Shown here: positions 7,431-15,430 of the stretch, one piece after another | How the letters are laid out: every line of letters starts with the position of its first letter | Numbering within the stretch: position 1 is the first letter of the stretch | Origin: a bacterium | GTDB taxonomy: Bacteria; SM23-31; JAUVVT01 | DNA length: 21,896 nt | Direction: 5' to 3' | NCBI GenBank assembly: GCA_030616165.1 | Contig: JAUWXV010000036.1 | Span: forward strand, 1-21,896 | Position numbers and translations under genes: made by a program | The notes under the pieces: model-generated | The model's input: only the letters and a program-made list of their open reading frames with translations | What the model was told of the DNA's origin: nothing | Databases searched by the model: none

Positions 7431-8570
7431 ATGATGTGGATTTTTTACGTTTTATTATTTTATTCTCTAATTTATTCAATTTTTTTATTTCTTTTGAGAA
7501 TCGGTCTAAAAAGATTAAAAAAAGGAAACAATGACAAACACTATTCTGTTTCAGTAATAACTGCAGCAAGAAACGAAGAGAAGAATATAGTAAGATTTTT
7601 GAACTCGATGAAAAATATTGATTATCCTCCTGATAGATGGGAATTGATAGTTGTTGATGACCGTTCAGAGGATTCTACTTTTAGATTGGCAGAATCTTTT
7701 AAATCGGAGATTCCAAATCTTCACATCATTAGAATTGAGAAAAAAGATATCAATATTTCCCCGAAAAAGAATGCTGTAGAGACAGCCATTCGAAACTCCA
7801 CAGGAGAAATAATACTGACTACCGATGCTGACTGCATTCCTGAAAAAAAGTGGATTTCGGAGATTGTATCTTACTTTGACAAAGAGACCGCGATGGTCGT
7901 GGGCTTTTCGCCTCTTATTGACAATGAAAATAAAGATAATTTATTAACATCATTTCAATTTATTGAGTCCATTTCACTTGGTGGATTATCAGCCAGTGCA
8001 ATAGGTCTTGGATTCCCTTTAACATGCTTCGGCAGAAATCTCGCATATAAAAGAGAAATATTTAACAATATCGGAGGATTCGGCAGGTTTAAAACATACA
8101 TTTCCGGTGATGATGACCTTTTAATGCACCTGATTAGAAAAAAAACAAAATTAAAAATTAAATACGCACAGAAATCAATTGTTCCATCTATACCTGCTGA
8201 AAATTTTAAAGATTTTGTAAATAACCGTTTAAGACATGCATCTAAATTCATTCAGTATCCTTTAGATGTTAAAATTATCTCAGCATTTTTTTATTTATTT
8301 AATTTAACTATTATACTTTCCTTTCCATGTATTTTCTTTATGCCCTCATATCTATGGATATTTATTATTTCATTATCAATAAAATATTTCTCAGATTACT
8401 CTTTTATTAAAAAAACCAAAAAAAAGTTCGGCATAAAAGAGCCTATCAAAAAATTTACAGTGGTATTTTTCCTTCATCCGTTTTATATAACAATATTAGG
8501 TCTCCTTGGTCTTAGAGGAAAATTTAAATGGAAAGATAAATTTTACAGAGCAAAAAACAGATGTCAATGA
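7431..8570 (+). CDS. Membrane-bound GT2 family glycosyltransferase (first of tandem pair)
   Basis: A 379-residue inverting glycosyltransferase of the GT-A/GT2 type. A hydrophobic helix (about 3-25) anchors the N-terminus. The catalytic domain shows SVITAARNEE (40-49), VVDD (74-77), TTDADC (130-135) with the metal-binding DAD, and GDDD (226-229). At least two hydrophobic segments follow near 285-320. The position where processive GT2 enzymes have Q-x-x-R-W reads NNRLRHAS here, so the tryptophan is missing. Acceptor and sugar are unknown; by context it could build an envelope glycolipid or polysaccharide. Start at one of two adjacent ATGs (7431 or 7434), with a weak ribosome-binding site. First gene of the only plus-strand operon; it overlaps the next gene by ten bases. 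It is clearly related to that gene along its whole length. Confidence 0.88.
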   Translation: MMWIFYVLLFYSLIYSIFLFLLRIGLKRLKKGNNDKHYSVSVITAARNEEKNIVRFLNSMKNIDYPPDRWELIVVDDRSEDSTFRLAESFKSEIPNLHIIRIEKKDINISPKKNAVETAIRNSTGEIILTTDADCIPEKKWISEIVSYFDKETAMVVGFSPLIDNENKDNLLTSFQFIESISLGGLSASAIGLGFPLTCFGRNLAYKREIFNNIGGFGRFKTYISGDDDLLMHLIRKKTKLKIKYAQKSIVPSIPAENFKDFVNNRLRHASKFIQYPLDVKIISAFFYLFNLTIILSFPCIFFMPSYLWIFIISLSIKYFSDYSFIKKTKKKFGIKEPIKKFTVVFFLHPFYITILGLLGLRGKFKWKDKFYRAKNRCQ

Positions 8571-9688
8571 TTTTTCTTTTAATAATTACAATTATATATT
8601 TCATTTCAGGAACTCTCTTTTTTATCGGTCTTATCAGAAGAAGAAATTTCAGCAGCAGCGAGAAACCATTTACATCGGTGGTAATTGCGGTAAGAAACGA
8701 AGAAAAATACATCAAGAACTGCCTTTTAGACCTTTCAAAACAAAGTTACCCGAATGAACTGTTCGAAATAATATTAGTTGATGACCATTCCGAAGATAAT
8801 ACCGGCAAAATAATAAAAGAATTTCAGAAAAGAGTAAACAATATTAAACTTCTTGAGATTCGAGAGAGAGCCGAAAAATTTTCCCCTAAAAAATATGCCC
8901 TATATGAAGGAATAAAGAAAAGCAGGGGAGAAATAATCTTGACTACAGATGCTGACTGCAGATTACAACCAAAGTGGATTGAATCTATGGTAAAAAACTT
9001 CACTCCAGAGTGTGGAATGGTTGCAGGTTTTTCTCAGATTTCTGAAAAAAACAAAATAGATTCGGTCTCAACCGGAGTCCAAGCCTTAGATTTCTTTTCA
9101 ATGATGAGTGCCGCTGCCGGGGCAATTTCATTAGGTTTTCCACTCGCTGCATCCGGACAAAATCTTGCATACAGAAAAGACGCTTTTTATAAAGTTGGAG
9201 GTTTTTCAAAAATAAAACACAGAATATCAGGTGATGACACTTTATTACTGCAGATGATAAAAAAATACACCGATTTTAAAATCAATTTTTCTTTTAATAA
9301 AGAATCCTTTGTAACTACCTATCCAATAAAATCGCTGAAAGAGCTCTTCAGCCAGAGAGCAAGGTGGGCTTCAAATGCCTTTTATCAGAGAAAAACAGAC
9401 ATCTTATTTTTCATTTATCTCATTAATCTCTATTTAATAAACCTTGGATTAATAATTTTTTTACCTCTCTCGGCATTCTTCAAGGAACTTGGACTTATCC
9501 CGGTTTGTTGTCTATTATTAAAGTGGCTTACTGATTTCTCGGTGATACTAAAAGGGGCAAAAACTTTTGATAGGATAGACCTTTTGAAATATTTTATTTA
9601 CTGGGAATTATTCCAACCCATATATTTTGTTTTTGTCGGAATTACTGGAACAATAGGAAAATTTACCTGGAAAGGAAGAAAATACTAA
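8561..9688 (+). CDS. Membrane-bound GT2 family glycosyltransferase (second of tandem pair)
   Basis: A 375-residue paralogue of the preceding gene with the same order of parts: N-terminal membrane helix (about 3-25), VVIAVRNEEK (40-49), LVDD (72-75), TTDADC (128-133), GDD (224-226) and C-terminal hydrophobic helices near 280-315 and at the end. Unlike its neighbour it keeps the full QRARW motif (265-269) of processive or lipid-linked GT2 enzymes, so this copy is the more canonical catalyst. The start may be 8561 or the ATG at 8567, which forms an ATGA overlap with the stop of the first glycosyltransferase; either way translation is probably coupled. The stop overlaps the start of the lipoprotein gene (TAATG). 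Sugar donor and acceptor cannot be deduced. Confidence 0.89.
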   Translation: MSMIFLLIITIIYFISGTLFFIGLIRRRNFSSSEKPFTSVVIAVRNEEKYIKNCLLDLSKQSYPNELFEIILVDDHSEDNTGKIIKEFQKRVNNIKLLEIRERAEKFSPKKYALYEGIKKSRGEIILTTDADCRLQPKWIESMVKNFTPECGMVAGFSQISEKNKIDSVSTGVQALDFFSMMSAAAGAISLGFPLAASGQNLAYRKDAFYKVGGFSKIKHRISGDDTLLLQMIKKYTDFKINFSFNKESFVTTYPIKSLKELFSQRARWASNAFYQRKTDILFFIYLINLYLINLGLIIFLPLSAFFKELGLIPVCCLLLKWLTDFSVILKGAKTFDRIDLLKYFIYWELFQPIYFVFVGITGTIGKFTWKGRKY

Positions 9689-10671
9689 TGAAAGAGAAGA
9701 TTTACCTTTTATTTTTTAAGTACAAATTCAGTTTGCTATTTATAATATCAATCCTGATTTTAAGTTGTTCAACCGGAACAAATTTAGCAGATGAATTTTT
9801 TAATGCCGGAGACTTTGAGAAAGCACTCTCAGAATACAATAAAATCATAGAAAAGAATCCCCAGAATTGGCACGCTTATATCGGGATTGGCAATTGTTTT
9901 CTTAATATGAACAAATTTGAACCTGCCCTGGATGCATATGAAAAAGCGGTAATATTGAATCCAAATTTAAACAATATTAAAGAAAATATAAAGCAAATTC
10001 AACTAAAAATTTCTCAAAAATATGTTTCTGAAAAGGACTATAAAAGCGCCCAAAAAATTCTTAATAATATAATTAAAACAGAACCAAACAATATTGATGC
10101 CAACTATCAATTTGGCATCCTATACAAAGAAACAAGCAGACCCGAGAAAGCAAAAGAATATTTTGATAAAATTATTAAAACCGACCCCGAAAATAAAAAA
10201 GCATTGGATGAATTGAAATTACTCTCGGTAAAAGAAGATAAATCAGAAAAATACTTTAAAGAAGGGAAAGAATTTTATGATTGGGAACTTTATTATCAGG
10301 CATACGAAGAATTTGAAAAATCATATCAACTGAAACCCGATTTCAAAGATGCAGAATATTTTATGCACATTGCCTTAGGAAGAGTCTATTACAATAATAA
10401 AGATGTATCAGACTTATGGAAGGCGATTTTGGAATTTGGGTATGCAATGGCAATCTATCCCGAAAAAGCCGAACCCCATTATCTTATGGGAATGGCTTAT
10501 CAAAAAAAAGATAAAAAAGATTTTAAAAATCCTATTGAAGAATATGAAAAGGCTATTGAACTTGAACCAAACAGCAAAATAGCAAAAATTTGCAAAGAAA
10601 AAATTAATCAACTATTTAAAACTAAGGAAAAAGTGGAAAAATTTTGGGGAAAAAGTGACGGGAAATTTTGA
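9688..10671 (+). CDS. TPR-repeat lipoprotein
   Basis: A 327-residue secreted lipoprotein. A basic N-terminus and a hydrophobic stretch end in the lipobox LILSC, giving lipidated C27 with S28 after it. The mature part is a chain of tetratricopeptide repeats: recognisable units at about 34-67, 68-101, 109-141, 142-175, 190-224 and 255-300, with the usual A-Y/F-P spacing such as ALSEYNKIIEKNP and ALDAYEKAVILNP. TPR lipoproteins are scaffolds; many serve in exopolysaccharide or outer-membrane assembly, but no enzyme activity is expected. Its TAATG overlap with the second glycosyltransferase makes a shared role in glycan or glycolipid export a reasonable inference, not a demonstrated one. It is the last gene of the operon. 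Only AT-rich DNA separates it from the convergent receiver gene and I see no clear terminator there. Confidence 0.85.
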   Translation: MKEKIYLLFFKYKFSLLFIISILILSCSTGTNLADEFFNAGDFEKALSEYNKIIEKNPQNWHAYIGIGNCFLNMNKFEPALDAYEKAVILNPNLNNIKENIKQIQLKISQKYVSEKDYKSAQKILNNIIKTEPNNIDANYQFGILYKETSRPEKAKEYFDKIIKTDPENKKALDELKLLSVKEDKSEKYFKEGKEFYDWELYYQAYEEFEKSYQLKPDFKDAEYFMHIALGRVYYNNKDVSDLWKAILEFGYAMAIYPEKAEPHYLMGMAYQKKDKKDFKNPIEEYEKAIELEPNSKIAKICKEKINQLFKTKEKVEKFWGKSDGKF

Positions 10672-10725
10672 AATCTTTATTTAATTAATACAAATGATTT
10701 AAAAAATTTATAAATTTTCAGTATA

Positions 10726-11091
10726 TCAATCCTTCAAAAACATTTTAATCCGATCAATAATTTTATCGCTATCAACAGTTTTCAATAGGAAATCCTGTCC
10801 TGATGCAAGGTCATCTATAGCCTCAGTAAAATCAAACGCACCGGCAGTTAGAAAAATAATCGGTATATCTTTTGTCTCTGGATTAGATTTTAGAACCTTA
10901 GTCGCTTCAAAACCATCCATATTGGGCATCATTATATCAAGTATTATCAAATCTGGTTTTTCTTCCGTAACTTTATCAATAAGTTCCTTTCCATCACGAA
11001 CTAGTATATCTTGATAGCCCGCACTTTTAAGCCGTATTGAAATCGCTTTTAAAAAATCTTCTTCATCATCAGCTATTAATATCTTATACAT
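10726..11091 (-). CDS. Stand-alone response regulator receiver protein
   Basis: A 121-residue CheY-like receiver domain with no output domain. The acidic pocket is D8/D9-E10, the phospho-acceptor is D52 in LILDIMMPNMDG, the switch threonine is T82 and the conserved lysine is K104. The proline that normally follows the lysine (KP) is replaced by threonine (FLLKTVD), and the usual GADDY before it reads GQDFL. This changes the beta5-alpha5 loop but leaves the catalytic residues intact. No histidine kinase is adjacent, so its partner is unknown. GGGA lies six bases before the ATG, and a possible promoter lies at 11170-11198. It ends 54 bases from the convergent TPR lipoprotein gene. Confidence 0.92.
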   Translation of the reverse strand: MYKILIADDEEDFLKAISIRLKSAGYQDILVRDGKELIDKVTEEKPDLIILDIMMPNMDGFEATKVLKSNPETKDIPIIFLTAGAFDFTEAIDDLASGQDFLLKTVDSDKIIDRIKMFLKD

Positions 11092-11169
11092 AAATCATCC
11101 CTTTTAAAATTTTTTAATATACAAAATTAAAAAGTAAAAAAATCATTTTATTAGTTCTTAACATTTGAA

Positions 11170-11198
11170 AATATAAATATATATTTTATATAATGCAA
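11170..11198 (-). promoter_or_regulatory. Possible promoter of the receiver gene
   Basis: On the minus strand TTGCAT (11193-11198), 17 bases, then TATATT (11170-11175), with a leader of roughly 70 bases to the ATG at 11091. The -10 box is good and the -35 box is weak. The region is almost pure A and T, so a chance match is possible. Confidence 0.35.
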
Positions 11199-11210
11199 GT
11201 TTTTTCACCT

Positions 11211-11630
11211 TTAAAATAATTTCTGATAAAAGTCACTTTTTTTATTAATTTTACTTCTTAAAAAAATATAGATAAACAAAATCTGTGCTAACAAAATTCC
11301 TGATAAATCCGCAGCGAAATCACCAAGACTTTCAAACCTTCCGGGAATATACCTCTGGTGAATTTCATCTAAGCCTGCAAATGCTCCTCCTATTAATATG
11401 GATAAAATCACCGCAAATTTCCTTATGCTGTTTTTATCCTGAAAATATAAAGCACGAGTTAACAAAAAACCAAATATCCCATATTCAATAATATGTATAA
11501 CCTTATCAAAATTTTTCCACCCTGGAGTAACTTCTGCAAATTGTGGTATAGAAGAAACGGTTAATATTATTACTGCCCACAATATAAAGGGAACTTGATA
11601 AATTAAGAATTTACGTCTTTGAGGGTTCAT
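11211..11630 (-). CDS. VanZ-like membrane protein
   Basis: A small integral membrane protein of 139 residues with about four hydrophobic helices. It has the VanZ-family landmarks: the loop VSSIPQF after the first helix, WKNFDKVIHIIEYGIFGFLL in the second, and DEIHQRYIPGR followed by GDFAADLSG, with conserved D, H and R residues facing the membrane surface. The family takes its name from a teicoplanin-resistance accessory gene, but most chromosomal members have no known function and are not resistance genes. The ATG at 11628-11630 is preferred over the TTG one codon upstream. No Shine-Dalgarno site is seen. Lies 181 bases after nnr, with repeat DNA between. Confidence 0.85.
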   Translation of the reverse strand: MNPQRRKFLIYQVPFILWAVIILTVSSIPQFAEVTPGWKNFDKVIHIIEYGIFGFLLTRALYFQDKNSIRKFAVILSILIGGAFAGLDEIHQRYIPGRFESLGDFAADLSGILLAQILFIYIFLRSKINKKSDFYQKLF

Positions 11631-11695
11631 CAATTGTTATAATTTTAAATTTATACTCTAAATATTTTGTAAATTTTTTTTATTATTAAAAGCCC

Positions 11696-11731
11696 TACTT
11701 TCCTTTGAAAAAGAAAGTAACAAAAAAAACT
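11696..11731. repeat. Second copy of the TTACTTTC dispersed element
   Basis: TACTTTC and GAAAGTA flank a TTT/AAA inner stem with one mismatch, followed by an A-run and ACTTT. It matches the element at 2116-2180 over both arms and the tail, but lacks the GC-rich double hairpin found there. It lies between nnr and the VanZ gene. Confidence 0.6.
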
Positions 11732-11746
11732 TTATAATTATTTTTA

Positions 11747-11762
11747 ATTCCTCCAGAGGAAT
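11747..11762. repeat. Palindrome with 7-bp arms
   Basis: ATTCCTC and GAGGAAT are separated by CA. It lies about 50 bases downstream of the nnr stop on the minus strand and close to the TTACTTTC element. There is no T-tract directly after it, so a terminator call is not supported. Confidence 0.5.
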
Positions 11763-11814
11763 CGGGAAGAATTAGAAACGGTTAAATCTATCCTTTATCG
11801 ATGAGAAAATAAAT

Positions 11815-13362
11815 TTAAGAATCTCTTATGCTTTCAATTGCATATGGAATACATTCAAGAACATCACTTGCAATAAGCCCCATTTCCCCCTTTTCTTTTC
11901 TTGCAATATCACCAGCCTTTCCGTGCAGATAAGCTCCTGCAACACCGGCATCAATCATAGATAATCCCTGTGCAGCAAGTCCTGCTATAATTCCGGTTAA
12001 TACATCCCCTATACCACCTGTAGCCATACCAGGATTTCCAACAGGTATTAAAAATGTATCCCCATCTGGATAAGATATAACAGTCGGAGAACCCTTTAAG
12101 AGAACATTGACTTTAAGAATTGATGCTGCTTTTTTTGCTGATTCAATGCGGTCTTTGAGAACCTCATCAATTTCGGTTTTCATCAGTCTGGAAAATTCAC
12201 CCTCATGGGGAGTTATTATAATATCGCTTTCAATACTTGAAAAAAACTCCAACCTTCCAGAAACAGGAAATAAGCCATCTGCATCCACCACCATAGGTAT
12301 TTTAACCTCAGGAAGAATGCTTAAAATAAGTTCAAGTGTTTCAGGATTCCTTGAAAGTCCAGGTCCTATTGCTAACACATCTGCCCACTCCAGTCTTTCA
12401 ATAATTTTATTTTTTGCTTTAACACTTAAAGTCCCATGTTTAGTTTCAGGAAGTGGAAATGTAATGACTTCGGTAAGTTTCTCCTCCATAATAGGATTAA
12501 GAGATTCAGGAATACCCAAAACAGCCAATCCTGCTCCAGTTCTCAGTACAGCAAGGGATGCCAGCGCCGCCGCTCCTGTCATCCCTCTTGAACCTGAAAG
12601 TATAAAAATCTTACCACATTCCGTCTTGTTACAATTCACCCTTCTTGCAGGAAGAAGCCTAAGTATTTCCGACTCTTCGGGTATATTTAATAAAACATTC
12701 TCTTTATTTATAACCTCCTCAGGATATCCAATATCAGCAACTATAATCTCTCCAGCCATTTCTCTTCCAGGAGAAACGACAAGCCCTTTTTTCTTTAATC
12801 CCATAGTAACAGTTTGCACCGCTTCAATACAATCCCCCTCAAACTGTCCTGTATCTGAATTTAGGCCAGAAGGAATATCAACCGAAACAACAGGAATATT
12901 CAAACTGTTTATCAATTCAATTGCTTTTCCAATTATTCCGTAAACTCTTCCAGATATTCCTGTTCCCAGAAGAGCATCTATAATTATATCACCTTCAATA
13001 AAAAACTCGTCAAACCATTCATCAGAAACAACAAATTCAATATTTAAACCCATATTCTCGGCAATAATAAGATTAGTTAAAGCATCCCCTTTAATCTCTT
13101 CCTTCTTTGCAAAAATATAAACATTAACATCAAATCCTTCATTGAAAAGTTCTCTAACAGCAACTAATCCATCACCACCATTATTCCCTTTGCCACAAAA
13201 AACAAGTACTATATCTCCATTATTTTCATCTAAAAAATCCATTACAGTTCTTGCTACAGTTAATCCCGCTCTTTCCATTAGAACAATCCCGGGAATCCCA
13301 ACTTCTTCAATCGCTCTTCTGTCGATATTCCTGATTTCACTGGCTGTAACAATCTTTTCCAT
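11815..13362 (-). CDS. nnr: Bifunctional NAD(P)H-hydrate epimerase / ADP-dependent dehydratase
   Basis: Nnr repairs damaged hydrated NADH and NADPH. The N-terminal YjeF_N domain (about 1-215) swaps the R and S epimers: GKGNNGGDG (57-65), DALLGTGISG (129-138), DIPSGLNSDTG (162-172). The C-terminal ribokinase-like domain (about 235-515) removes water from the S form using ADP or ATP: GSRGMTGAAAL (257-267), AIGPGLSRNP (331-340), VVDADGLF (358-365), TPHEGEF (384-390), and GNPGMATGGIGDVLTG (442-457), with likely catalytic D453. The ATG at 13360-13362 has AAAGGAG eight bases upstream and is the right family start; the frame runs on to a TTG at 13386, which is rejected. The length of 515 residues is normal for the fused form. 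It is the downstream neighbour of the CHC2-MinD gene, with 209 bases between. Confidence 0.96.
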   Translation of the reverse strand: MEKIVTASEIRNIDRRAIEEVGIPGIVLMERAGLTVARTVMDFLDENNGDIVLVFCGKGNNGGDGLVAVRELFNEGFDVNVYIFAKKEEIKGDALTNLIIAENMGLNIEFVVSDEWFDEFFIEGDIIIDALLGTGISGRVYGIIGKAIELINSLNIPVVSVDIPSGLNSDTGQFEGDCIEAVQTVTMGLKKKGLVVSPGREMAGEIIVADIGYPEEVINKENVLLNIPEESEILRLLPARRVNCNKTECGKIFILSGSRGMTGAAALASLAVLRTGAGLAVLGIPESLNPIMEEKLTEVITFPLPETKHGTLSVKAKNKIIERLEWADVLAIGPGLSRNPETLELILSILPEVKIPMVVDADGLFPVSGRLEFFSSIESDIIITPHEGEFSRLMKTEIDEVLKDRIESAKKAASILKVNVLLKGSPTVISYPDGDTFLIPVGNPGMATGGIGDVLTGIIAGLAAQGLSMIDAGVAGAYLHGKAGDIARKEKGEMGLIASDVLECIPYAIESIRDS

Positions 13363-13571
13363 ATTTGCTACTCCTTTAGTAAACAAAACTTATTCTGCTA
13401 TTTTGGAAAATAATGATAAGGAGAAATACTCATTATTTCTCATATCTTATATTACAAGAAATAATAAATTAAAAATTCTCCATAAAATATAAATTTATTT
13501 TATTAAAAAGTCAAAGAATTTAAAAAAGAAGAAAAAATGGTATGGAAAAGTTTGCAAATCAGGAATGAAAA

Positions 13572-15257
13572 TCAACTAAATACTTTAATCCTTGAGCCCC
13601 ATTTCGATTTAATTTCACGGATATAATCTTTCTGGCTGGATATGACATCAGCGATCGAACCGCTTTTCAGACCAAGAATATTATCGCCGATATGATAAAT
13701 GTCTTCAAGGGCTTCATCTTCAGGATTATATATAACATATGGCATTTTATAATTAGATATGTTAACCAATGACTTACTTTCTCTCAAGTTACCAAGATAG
13801 ATTAATTTCTGAGATAAATAATGTTTCATTTTCTCAGAAACCTCAGATTGAATTTCCCAAGCCTGTGCAGAATCGGTCTTATTGACTACGAGACCGTATA
13901 TGCTCTTGGACAAAATTGAATCCAGACGGTTCACATAGGAATCAAGTCTCTCTGAATTCTCCACAACTTCATTTATCCTTTTATAAATAGAAAGTTTTTT
14001 ATTATAACTAATCGAACTTCCATTATTACCTTTGAATATTAACTCCATTACATTTTCTTTTAATTCTGCAATCTCTTCCCTTACCTTTCCCAAAACAACT
14101 TCTCCAAAAATTCTCGGAGGCAATCCGAGTTCAAATTTTATGGGAAGAACCTCTTTTTTATAAAAACTCTCAAGGTTGCCGTTTCTTATTCTCTTATCAT
14201 CCAGTTTTTTAAGTTCAAACCTCAAGTCATCTATTCGAAACCCGGTTCTCGTGCAGTCTCGGAGTTTTTCTAAAAATTCAAGAATATCTTTTTCCTTCTG
14301 AAAAGCATTCTTTAATTGGTCATATATCATCGTCAACATAAGGCTGAATATTGCATGTTTTGAAGTCTCTTCAGAGGTTATAACAAATATCTTGGCATAT
14401 ATACTATGAAGAAAATCAAGAATATCTTTATTTATTCCCCCACCGAAGTCAGCGAGTTTTATTTTTGCATTAGAATCATTAATCAGATAGATTATCTCAT
14501 TCTTATGAAAATAGAATAGATTTTGTGACCTTCTTACTGGTGAAGGAGAAACAAAACAGAGACTATTAATGTCTGTTTCTTCTTTTATTCTGTTCCATCC
14601 TAAATTTTTCTTTTTATTGTAAAGAATATCCTCGATATAAAATTTTGGCTCGATGCCAATAATTAATCTCTGGTCAGGTTTCCCAAAATCAAGATCAATC
14701 AATTCAACATTTTGAAGTTCATTTTTTCGATAATCAGAAATGAATTTTAAAAGAAGGGCAAAAGAGAATGCAAGATTATTAACTATAAGACTTTTACCTG
14801 TGCCACCTTTCAAAGAAGTAAATCCAAGGAGATTAATACCTCTATTATTATTTATCTCTTTAATTACTTCGCTATATATAGTTTCCTTATTCGGGAAGAA
14901 ATTTCCTTTAAACTTCGGGTTACCTTGCTTTTTAGATTCAATCCCTGCTCTTATTGCAAGAAATTCAATTGCTTTTTTTCTGTCAATATCTTTTATCCGC
15001 ATAACAAGGTCTATAACGTCACCTTTTACATCATTACATATCCAGCATCTAAACGTATTCTTAAGCGGATTAAAGGTCATAGTCGGGTGCCCGTTCTTTA
15101 TTTTATGCCTGTCAATTCTTATACAAGGAATTGTCGAGCGATTGACATTTAAACCTAATTCACGGGCTACTTGTATTATATTATTTTCAGACTGAATTTC
15201 TTTAATGTTATATAATATCTCATCATCATCCTCCGGGATAAATCCAGACATCTTCAT
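13572..15257 (-). CDS. CHC2-type zinc finger fused to a MinD/ParA-type ATPase
   Basis: A 561-residue protein with an unusual domain order. Residues about 17-106 resemble the DnaG primase zinc-binding domain: IKEIQSENNIIQVARELGL, then C45, H51, C71 and C74 as a C-H-C-C zinc site, then KGDVIDLVMRI and AIEFLAIRAGI, which match the helical end of that domain. No TOPRIM or primase core follows. Instead, residues about 143-320 form a deviant Walker A ATPase, SLKGGTGKS (148-156), LIDLDFGKPDQ (187-195) and the Walker B-like ADFGGG (269-274). The remaining 240 residues are mostly helical and unassigned. The ATG at 15255-15257 has GGAG five bases upstream; the longer frame starts at a TTG that is really the -35 box. 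It stands alone between a terminator and nnr. Its function is unknown; DNA positioning or chromosome organisation is a guess from the parts. Confidence 0.85.
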   Translation of the reverse strand: MKMSGFIPEDDDEILYNIKEIQSENNIIQVARELGLNVNRSTIPCIRIDRHKIKNGHPTMTFNPLKNTFRCWICNDVKGDVIDLVMRIKDIDRKKAIEFLAIRAGIESKKQGNPKFKGNFFPNKETIYSEVIKEINNNRGINLLGFTSLKGGTGKSLIVNNLAFSFALLLKFISDYRKNELQNVELIDLDFGKPDQRLIIGIEPKFYIEDILYNKKKNLGWNRIKEETDINSLCFVSPSPVRRSQNLFYFHKNEIIYLINDSNAKIKLADFGGGINKDILDFLHSIYAKIFVITSEETSKHAIFSLMLTMIYDQLKNAFQKEKDILEFLEKLRDCTRTGFRIDDLRFELKKLDDKRIRNGNLESFYKKEVLPIKFELGLPPRIFGEVVLGKVREEIAELKENVMELIFKGNNGSSISYNKKLSIYKRINEVVENSERLDSYVNRLDSILSKSIYGLVVNKTDSAQAWEIQSEVSEKMKHYLSQKLIYLGNLRESKSLVNISNYKMPYVIYNPEDEALEDIYHIGDNILGLKSGSIADVISSQKDYIREIKSKWGSRIKVFS

Positions 15258-15309
15258 AAAGACTCCAAAGAAATAGTTAATAAATTCATCAAAATTTCTA
15301 ATTTTATAT

Positions 15310-15338
15310 AATGTAAGAAAAAAAAAATTTTTAGTCAA
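15310..15338 (-). promoter_or_regulatory. Sigma70-like promoter of the CHC2-MinD gene
   Basis: On the minus strand TTGACT (15333-15338), 17 bases containing a run of T, then TACATT (15310-15315), overlapping TATATAA. Transcription would start near 15303 and the leader would be about 45 bases to the ATG at 15257. A terminator lies directly upstream, so this gene needs its own promoter. Confidence 0.6.
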
Positions 15339-15430
15339 GGTTTACTTACTTTAATTTAAATATTTTATAAAAATTACTTAAACGAATTTATTAAAGAATA
15401 TGTTGTGATTATATAATTTTTAATTAATTA

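Noticed and set aside
10703-10718. AAAATTTATAAATTTT dyad between the convergent TPR and receiver genes
   Set aside because: It consists only of A and T and lacks a following T-tract, so there is no support for a terminator.
11211-11630. Glycopeptide resistance because of the VanZ name
   Set aside because: No vanH, vanA, vanX or vanR/S genes are present, and most VanZ-family proteins are chromosomal proteins of unknown role.
12107-12943. 278-residue open frame on the plus strand
   Set aside because: It lies wholly antisense to nnr, whose motifs are complete. The serine- and proline-rich, low-complexity product is what a reverse-strand shadow of a real gene gives.
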